Shown here piece after piece: positions 56,569 to 64,000 of a stretch of DNA of 64,000 bases; positions within the stretch are counted from its first letter, which is position 1; every line of letters begins with the position of its first letter. The DNA is taken from positions 66,562,001 to 66,626,000 of the forward strand of contig BSBM01000361.1 of the NCBI GenBank assembly GCA_027924585.1, in the 5' to 3' direction. Position numbers and translations under genes: made by a program. Under the pieces are notes generated by a model. The model saw only the letters and a list, made by a program, of their open reading frames with translations. It had not been told where the DNA came from and did not search any database. Origin of the DNA: Larix kaempferi (taxonomy: Eukaryota; Streptophyta; Pinopsida; Pinales; Pinaceae).

Positions 56569-57651
56569 TAAATAAAAGTAACCAGTTACAAGAGATCATT
56601 CAAAAGGTTCCACCTCATAAGGTGAAGCCAGAGATGACTTTCAGTATTACATGAAAGAAGTAGGAGAAGCTCCTACAAAGTTCAACTCCGGAAAACAAAT
56701 AAAGATCAATGCTCTATGGAAGAACCTCTCATCCATTTCAACATTGGTTAAGATGCAGAAGAAGGGACACACAGAGTCTACTCCAACACAAAGAACAAGT
56801 GATCTACAATGTAGAATACTTACTCAACATTTCTGATCATAAGCCAGAAAGGCACAGGCCCTTAGAATCAGACGATGAAGTAGAGCACACTGTCAGAGAC
56901 ACTAGTAGTTTCTGAAAAAGGAAGCAAAGATTAAGAGGGATTCCACCCAACAACCAAACAAAGATAAGTATTTGAATTGTCATTTCTTGTATTACTTAAA
57001 TGATATTGTTCAGTTGTGTACATACTTATGTTCCTAGATTTAGATGTGTATTATGCATGTTGCATTGATGAACAAAATACTACTAATATACAAATAATGG
57101 GCAAGTGGCCTATGGTACTGTACAACATTCCATTGCTACTTATCTAGAATGAAACCTCTTTGCTAACATGTTGGGAGTAGTGCACGCTCTTAATAATGTT
57201 CTGGTAGAGATGGAAGGCATCTAGAGAGTTACCGTATGAATACGGGATATGGAGGAATGTTGTGTTGAAGCATTGGCTAAGATAGTTTCATGACTGCATG
57301 ACCTATGTCTTTATGCATAAGAATTTGTTTTGAAAATTATGAAATGTTTCTAACCACGCAACTGAATTTGACTTGTAGGAAAGATCGTGTACCATCACCT
57401 ACAAGAGAATAATATTGAGACTTGTTCTAAAGAACAAATGACGGTGATTCAACATACATACAACAAATCAAAAAAATTACCTGTTGAAAAAACCGAAGAA
57501 CCTAAAGTTCCCAGAACCAGAGACACAGTTATGGAAGAAGCAATTCAAGAAGATCATGAAGACCACGACATAGCAAAACCACAAGAACCTGTAGATCCAC
57601 CTCATCAGAAGAACTCCCACAAGAGAACAGCAGCATGGGCACATGAAGCAA
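56569..57651 (+). other. Spacer replacing protease and integrase
   Basis: No D(S/T)GA protease, HHCC or DDE blocks are recognisable in any frame. 57000-57375 is T/A-rich and ends TTGACTTGTAG/GAAAG, resembling an intron end. 57387-57650 encodes a hydrophilic linker (EEPKVPRTRDTVMEEAIQED) like the variable region before RT. Confidence 0.55.
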
Positions 57652-59303
57652 TAAAAAGATGCAAAGAAGTATGGTGTTCCAGATGGGATACATAGAGAAA
57701 GCAAGTGACCCAGACCATACTCCAACTATGTGGCCCTATTATATGACATCATTGATAAAAAACCTTCCAACTACGAGGAAGCAGTAGAGAAGAAGGAATG
57801 GAAGGATGCCATGATCGAGGAGAACCAGTCGATTATGAAGAATGATGTTTGGGAGATAGTTCCAAGACCAGTAGGGAAGTCTGTTGTGACTTCGAAATGG
57901 ATCTACAAGATCAAGCATGCTGCAGATGGTAGCATAGAAAAACACAAGGCAAGATTTGTGGCATGTGGCTTCTCCCAAAAGGAAGGCACAGACTACGAGG
58001 AGACATTTCCACCTGTAGCAAGATACACTTCCATCAGATCTATACTTGCATTGGTTGCAGTAATGAAATGGAAGGTACATCAAATAGACGTCAAGACAGC
58101 ATTCTTGAATGGTGTAGTTGAAGAAGAAGTGTATGTGGAGCAACCACTGGCATTCGAGACGCATGACAGACAGACTCATGTGTGCAAGTGGAAGAAAGCC
58201 TTGTATGGATTGAAGCAGGCACCCAGGACATGGTACGGCAGGATGAACAGCTTTCTGATGAGCTTAGGCTTTACCAAGAGTAAAGCAGATTCCAACCTTT
58301 ACTTCAAGGTTGAGGGCGGAAGACCAATGATACTACTACTATATGTAGATGACCTGTTTGTAACATGGGAAGATGAGCTCATTGCAGATACAAAGAGAAG
58401 GCTTGCCGCAAAGTTCGAGATGAAGGACCTGGGAATGATGCACTACGTCTTAGGCATGGAGGTGTGGCAATGTGCGGATGGGATTTTCCTTGGTCAAGGA
58501 AAGTATACAGTGGAGATTCTAAAGAGGTTTGGAACGATGGACTGCAAGGCAATGGCCACACCTATGGCATCGAACTTGAAGCTACTATGTGACGCTTCTT
58601 CAGAGACAGTTGATGCCACGATGTACAGGCAGATGATTGGTTCGTTAATGTATTTGGCGAACACTAGACCAGACATATGTTTTGCTGTGAACACTTTGAG
58701 CCAATTCCTGACAGATCCGAGACATGTTCACCTGACGACTGCAAAACATATATTGAGGTACCTGAAGGGTACAATTGAGTATGGGCTCAAATATGAGACG
58801 AATCAGAGCATTAACCTGCATGGTTATGTTGATTCGGATTGGGCAGGCAGTGCCACAGATAGGAAGAGCACTTCAGGATGTTGCTTCAGTTTGGGATCCG
58901 GTATGATCTCCTGATTTAGCAGGAAGCAGTCATGTGTGGCACTGAGTACAGCCGAAGCAGAGTATGTTGCAGCCTGTTCGGCCAATTGTGAGGCAGTATG
59001 GCTTTGGAATCTACTGTCAGATTTGTTTGATCTCGAGCTTGAGGCGACTTGTATCTTCTGTGACAACCAGAGTTGCGTGAAGTTGTCTGAGAACCCGGTG
59101 TTCCGTGACAAGTTGAAGCATATTGAGATCAAGTATCACTATATCCGGGATATGGTGTAGAGAGGAGCAGTGAAGCTCCAGTATGTGGTGGCAGACAAGT
59201 AGATAGCTGATGTGTTGACCAAGCCGTTAGCGAGAGTGAAGTTCGAGAACTTCAGAGAGAGGCTTGGTGTTATCCAGATCGATGTTCCTCGAAAGAGGGA
59301 GTG
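57652..59303 (+). pseudogene. Copia reverse transcriptase and RNase H, three nonsense changes
   Basis: The single frame runs KDAKKYGVPDGIH, a TGA, then NYEEAVEKKEWKDAMIEE, VTSKWIYKIKHAADGSIEKH, ARFVACGFSQKEGTDYEETF, QIDVKTAFLNG, ALYGLKQAPRTWY, LLLYVDDLFVT (catalytic YVDD at about 58343), MATPMASNLK, then RNase H with STAEAEYVAACSA, CDNQSCVKLSENPVFRDKLK and IADVLTKPLARVKFENFR, ending RKRE. Stops at 58912 (expected Trp), 59158 and 59200 (expected Gln) each need one G-to-A or C-to-T transition. The RT half is otherwise intact over nearly 395 codons. Confidence 0.95.
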
Positions 59304-59305
59304 AT

Positions 59306-59775
59306 GAGACCGGAAGACGCAGGTGCACCAGGACTGTATCTCACATGGTGGAAGACACAGGTGGTCCATAGGGACGTAATGCACCTGGGGTGCTACTGGG
59401 TTGTATCCACATGTTTGGAGATGCTGGTAGGTCCACCGATCATAAAGACACCTGGGGTGGGCCTGGGTTGTATCTTACATGGTGGAAGACGCAAGTGGTC
59501 CATACGGACGTAATGCACCTAGGGTGCTCCTGGGCTATATCCAAATGTTTGAAGACGCACACTGACCGTGAGAGACGTAATGCACCTGGGATGCTCTTGG
59601 GTTGTACCCACTGGGTGGGAGACACAGGTGTTCTGTTGGAAATGAGGTGTGCACCTGGGCTGCTCTTCGTGTGTGATGATGAGATGATCTGGATACGATG
59701 AGATGATAGTAGGAGACACAGGTGATTGTTGTGGCAATGTAATGTGTGGTCCTGGGTTGTACCTACTCGATGGCT
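59306..59775 (+). repeat. Tandem array of about 66-bp units before the 3' LTR
   Basis: About seven diverged units share GGTGGAAGACACAGGTGGTC, GTAATGCACCTGGG.TGCT and GGGTTGTATC. They lie between the pol stop and the polypurine tract. Confidence 0.85.
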
Positions 59776-60004
59776 TGCTCGTGGAGACCTAGATGAGAGC
59801 TAGGCCTACATCCAGCATGAAAAAGGGATGGCTCTATAGAACTTCTCATGACGGATAGATTCGAGAGATTTCACTAGTCAATGATCAACAAGATGAGGAT
59901 TGTTGTAGCAACGACGATGATGATCCAGTTCCAGCATTGATGATGATCCAGCGATGATGACGTTGTCCAGAGTGATGATGACTGTGTCAAGAATACCTTC
60001 CTAG

Positions 60005-60015
60005 TTAAGAGGGAG
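60005..60015 (+). other. Polypurine tract of copia element 2
   Basis: TTAAGAGGGAG immediately before the 3' LTR; the other copia elements have AAGAGAGAG and AAGAGGGAG at the same place. Confidence 0.8.
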
Positions 60016-60604
60016 TGTTGTTGTAAATGTAACTTTGAAAAATATTCATTTGTATTTTATTATTATATTATTATTGTACTTTTATTGTACCTCCGTCGAA
60101 GATGTTTCTCCTCCGTTCGGGGATGTCATTATTGTATTTGGTCATACTAGAATATCGACGTAAAACCTCCATTGTAAGTCGGGGCAATAGTTCTCTAAAG
60201 GTCAAATGTAAATTGTATTTTTGAGTCTCCCTAGGAGAGGTCGGCCCAGTTAGGTCAGTGAGGTCGGCCCCATTGAGGAATTAGGTCACCCACACATAAA
60301 GTATAAATAGAGAGTGTCACTTTCTCATTTGGCACCACACTCACTCAAGCAAGTTCGCACCAAGTGAGAGAGAAGACAAGTTCGCTGGAGGAAAAAGAGA
60401 GAGCTGCAGAAGACATCTTATATTTTGGGTTTTCCATCTTGATTGATATTGTACTAGTGACAAATCTATTTCTGAGGAAGTTGCAGGGTTTTCTCCTTTA
60501 TAGTTTCCCCGAGGAAAATTCTTGTGTCTTTTGTGTTTTGCTGTGCTTGTATGTCTTTCAGTTTAAAGATCTAACTAAATTGAATTAAAGTGCAAACTCT
60601 AACA
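60016..60604 (+). repeat. 3' LTR of copia element 2
   Basis: It runs TGTTGTTGTAAATG to CTCTAACA, paired with 54657-55248. Confidence 0.93.
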
Positions 60605-60609
60605 CTAAG
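60605..60609 (+). repeat. TSD CTAAG, right of copia element 2
   Basis: Matches 54652-54656; the hAT sequence resumes here. Confidence 0.88.
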
Positions 60610-60619
60610 GAGGAGTGTT

Positions 60620-60860
60620 GAGGAAGTGTTTTTTTGGCCACTGAAAGCATTGAGGGAGCACTAAGAGAGCGACCTGGGAGCGTTGAGAGAGCGACCTGGG
60701 AGTGTTGAGGGAGCATTGAGGAAGCGATGCTCCCAATTTTGGCAGGGAGCATTTTTTTTAATCCTAGGGAGCGCACTCCCGAAAGGAAACAATCAGGAAG
60801 CACGCTCGTAGGGGTGCTTCTTGATCACTCCCTCTAGGAGCGTGCTTAGGGATCAAAGCG
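60620..60860 (-). repeat. GGGAGCG-type subterminal array, 5' end of hAT copy 2
   Basis: Many GGGAGC(G/A) motifs in both orientations fill this stretch (for example GACCTGGGAGCGTTGAG repeated). The same end of the first hAT copy is instead filled with GGAATCG motifs. Confidence 0.75.
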
Positions 60861-60891
60861 TTGAGTGGGGGGGGCTCACCCATAGCACAAC

Positions 60892-63800
60892 TTTTGTCCA
60901 CTTATCTTGGAGAGAGAGTTGTTAGTTTTGACTTGTCATGAGATTGTTACATATAGTATTGGTTGGTTGATCAAGATCTAGGGTTTTAGCCTTAGCATTT
61001 ACTCATCTTAACCATATATTCTAGAGCATTCTACCACACTGAGATGTATATCATTTCATACATTATTTCTCTCACTCTCTCTAGTGCTGCACTCCCCTTC
61101 ACATGGACAAAGAGGTTAGGGTTTTGGATCGAGGGTTGCTAGTTTTGATCATATCTTGTACATATTTTATTATTTTCATTAGAATATCTAGCAACTCTCT
61201 CATCTATATAAGAGAGACTACTCTCATTGTTTTCTTTTGCTAGAACTTGAGGAATAGAATTTTGTTCTTATTACTCTTGTCTACTTTTTTTATGCTAAGT
61301 GTAGTGGGTAAATTTTAGAAATTTGAAGCCATTAGTGAAGAATGTCTAACTATGGTTTTCTTTTGTTCAAGTTGTAAGCTTGCATGGTGATTGAGGTACT
61401 CTCTTTCTATAATACTACATTGTTTAACTAACTAGATAGCTACATTTTCAGCTTATGATATGTGCTTCTTGTAGTGAGTTTTATAGTCTTTGATTGCAAG
61501 TTTACTAAAGGATTTTTCAGCTTTTGAAGTCCTTCATTGGAGTGGAGAAATAATACTTGGCTATCAAAGACTAGGACTAGGGTATGAATTATTCTACCCA
61601 CTCTTACTCTTTGATCACCAAGAACTCTTACTTCTCCACTAACCCCGTGCCCTTTCCACTAAACAATAGGCACTAGTCAAGAGATTTGCTTTTTCTCGTT
61701 TAGCCAGCCCAATACAACATTTATCTTTTTTCCACTAAACAATAGGCACTAGTCAAGAGATTCACCTTCTCTCATTTAGCCAGCTCAATACATCATTTAT
61801 CTTTTCATGAAGTTTTTTTGGGATAAATCTTGAAATTAACACTTAAGCTCACACATTAAAACATGTAAAGGACAGCTAAACAAACCCCCATTTTCGGGGC
61901 TGCATTTTAATTCATGATCATGGTGAAATATTAATCATTTACTTACTGGTTATGATCTGAAGTAAAAGTGAGATTTACGGTCTTTGCCAGATTTTGTTTA
62001 ATTTTTATGAGCTAAACCTTTTTTGTTTGGAGTTGTATTCATGATATCACTACATGCACTCTTAAACAAGTTTTCCACATGTTATTTTCAGATCTTTACT
62101 GTTTTACACGGTTCATTTACTTTACAATTTCAGATCTGAAATGTAGTTGTTGTTAACATACAAGTAATCTATCAATTATGTTAATAACACTTGCAAGTAA
62201 CTAAACACATCTCTCGTCTTTTATTTTCAACAATTAGTTACTTCTCTTTTTTCAGCACTTTGTATGCAATTTCATTTTATAAGTTGCTGGAATATATATG
62301 TTGTTACAACCACTAATTTTCTGGAAAATATTGCTATGAAGTTGCTGATTTATTTCTGAAATAAAGGATCAGGTTTTGTTGGCAAAACCAGCAACAGAAA
62401 CCAGTCCAATATTGTCTAAGTTATATTTATCATTTTCAAGATTAAGTTACAAGTTACATTGGATCTTTGATGTGGTTAAATCAGCTTCTTATTCATTGTT
62501 AATTCACACATGTGCTTCTCTCATCATCATAGCAGCAATCCTTTTTGTTGATCAATACTTCTATGAGTCATATTTTGCATGGTGTATTATGCTTCTCATT
62601 TAACAAGTTATTGATCATTTCTTATTGCAACAAGTTTCTTGTTTCCTTGGCAAATTCACTAGATGATTTGGGGTTGTTCGTTTCTAACTTGTCATCATTC
62701 CATTTCTAATTTATACTCAATGGATGGTTTATGGTTTATGGATGATTAAGCAATCTTTAAGTTAATTCTTGCAATTTTTTGATATCTCTTAGTTTCCAAC
62801 TAATAAACTCATTAGCCATCAACCCATTAATAATCCAAGTGAGTTGCCAGATCTCCTGACTTAGTTGCTTATGGGATTCCCCCCTTAGTGGTTTGTCCAA
62901 ACCATTACAAGAAGGGAAATAGTGGTAGGTGACAATCACACTATTTCTATAGTTGCACTTAGCTAGAGCCTTTCTTGAGTCCTTGCATTTGGGTGCTAGT
63001 TTTTGTGGCAAGAGATCACAAGAGAGAGAGTTCCAAGATCCAAAATCTAATTGGATCCAAAATTGACAAAGTAGGGCAAGAAGGCTAACTACCCAAGAGT
63101 AGCTAGGTAAGCAACCTCTAGGTAGAGAAAACACTAAGGCAAGTGTCGGGATAGCAAGCACTAGACACTCCAAGCATATGAATTTTGGGTAGACAGGTAG
63201 TAGACTCTAGACATGAAACAACAAAACTTTGAGCACGTGAATTCCACATGGTTTTGGTTGAACAATGCAACATAATATGGCCATGAGTTTCACAAATCAA
63301 CCTATGAGCATATATTTTGTTGCAAAATGTTGAAGACTGGTTTCAGGTAGCAACAACAAAGAGACATCCATTTAGAGGCAAATCTTAGCCACACCTATTT
63401 TCAGCATTGGAGCATGTAGCACAACATTTTGCAGATGAAATACATGACGAAATTTTCAACGTGCACCACAACATTTGACACAGAAGACAAGCTTAAAGAC
63501 TTGGAGCAACAAAACTTTGAACCAGACAATGATATATTGGTACATTGAATATTGAAACATTGAAAATCATTGATGAACCTCCAGCGAAAGATAGGTGGTT
63601 GAGAGTCCACCTAGAATTTCAAGGTCGAATGATATGTTGGGATAGAAAGTGTAACCTGAATTTTAAGTTGTACATGTAAAGCCAATATTGTTGTTGGACT
63701 TTAAGGAGGGCATGTTCTAGAAGTATGCCATGTAATCAATCAATAGGAAATAAATGTAACCATTTGAAGGAGAGGCTATTTAAAGCCGTCTAACGATCAT

Positions 63801-64000
63801 TTAGCATTGATACTTAGAGGTGAAGCTAGTTGTCAGTCAAGATGTAGTCATTATTGTATTGTGTTGGAAGAGCATCTCTGATGGCACACAATGCCATGGA
63901 CATGACTTGTTCTTTGTTAATGACAAGGAATTTTTATGGACTATAGCCTATATTGTTATTGTTTCGTTAGGAAAGATAAGATAAGATAATGTTATTAATG
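60892..64000. other. Unassigned repeat-derived sequence
   Basis: This is the right flank of the hAT. CATCTATATAAGAGAGAC near 61200 looks like an LTR TATA region. A 138-codon minus frame at 63173-62757 and other short frames match nothing I know. The window ends in GATAAGATAAGATAATGTTATTAATG, a motif also seen at 10788 and 47937. Confidence 0.35.
61656..61807 (+). repeat. 76-bp tandem duplication
   Basis: CCACTAAACAATAGGCACTA ... TTTAGCCAG...CAATACA.CATTTATCTTTT occurs twice in direct succession, with a few differences. Confidence 0.85.

Larger units (their letters stand above)
54657..60604 (+). mobile_element. Full-length but defective Ty1-copia element
   Basis: LTRs of 592 and 589 bp, flanked by CTAAG, sit inside the second hAT. 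By my count the LTRs differ at about 29 positions (about 5%), so this is an old but not ancient insertion. The interior holds a primer site, an intact gag frame, a non-coding spacer where protease and integrase should be, an RT/RNase H frame with three stops, a 66-bp repeat array and a polypurine tract. Integrase is missing altogether, so it was non-autonomous or was deleted after insertion. Confidence 0.93.
51285..60890 (-). mobile_element. hAT transposon (second copy), split by a copia element
   Basis: The 3' end at 51285 reads CAAGGTTGTTAGGAG, aligned base for base with CTACGCTGTTGGGAG of the first copy. The 5' end at about 60890 reads (minus) GTTGTGCTATGGG then GAGCCCCCCCC. CTTTTGTCC occurs at 51277-51285 and 60891-60899, an 8-bp duplication with one ambiguous base. 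Removing the copia insertion leaves about 3.65 kb, like the 3.58-kb first copy. Edges are certain to within 1-2 bp. Confidence 0.87.

Noticed and set aside
57739-58179. A 146-codon minus frame opposite the reverse transcriptase
   Set aside because: It is a shadow of the conserved RT frame.
62757-63173. A 138-codon minus frame near the right edge
   Set aside because: No family recognised, no splice or promoter context, and the region looks repeat-derived. Kept only as unassigned sequence.

Overview
The window looks like non-coding-rich nuclear DNA of a seed plant. Conifer-like gymnosperm DNA is the most likely source, but this is inference. The reasons are old and heavily nested retrotransposons, very long solo LTRs, and one host gene whose short exons are separated by introns of about 11-12 kb. 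No rRNA, tRNA, CRISPR array or bacterial-type operon was seen.

Host genes. The one convincing functional-looking gene is on the minus strand. Six exons between 43087 and 18692 splice in phase into about 152 uninterrupted codons of an EDR2-like PH-START-DUF1336 lipid-binding protein; its first and last exons are not in the window. Two introns (30997-42225 and 18818-30683) are filled with transposable elements. A frameshifted fragment of an acyl-CoA oxidase 3-type gene (minus strand, about 285-600) lies at the left edge. A weak aspartyl-tRNA synthetase-like N-terminal fragment lies near 40440-40700 (minus).

Mobile elements, left to right. (1) A Ty1-copia element at 1332-9459 has Gag plus a degenerate protease and a long acidic tail, but no integrase or reverse transcriptase. 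Its 5' LTR is split by a 3.58-kb hAT transposon (2255-5833) with an 8-bp target duplication. (2) A family of very long LTRs (3.9-4.5 kb, ends TGTTATCACA/TGTGATAACA) occurs as two solo LTRs with perfect 5-bp duplications (11644-16157 and 33931-37841) and two truncated copies (23751-26041 and 26042-29039). (3) Two LTRs with TCGAGG-motif arrays (16913-18022 and 19828-21030) flank one exon of the host gene. (4) Two LINE-like elements lie at 21715-23410 and 32890-40435; the second is split by a solo LTR. (5) Two non-autonomous hAT-like elements with matching CTAAGT termini and perfect 8-bp duplications lie at 27296-28207 and 49686-50934. (6) A second autonomous-type hAT on the minus strand (about 51285-60890) is split by a complete but defective Ty1-copia element (54657-60604, 5-bp duplication CTAAG). 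Remnants of further copia elements lie at 40436-41512 and 43320-44840 (minus).

The genes do not form a pathway. The window is a stratigraphy of insertions around one stretched host gene. The parts I could not assign (9460-11638, 29040-30683, 44841-49677, 60892-64000) look like decayed repeats.
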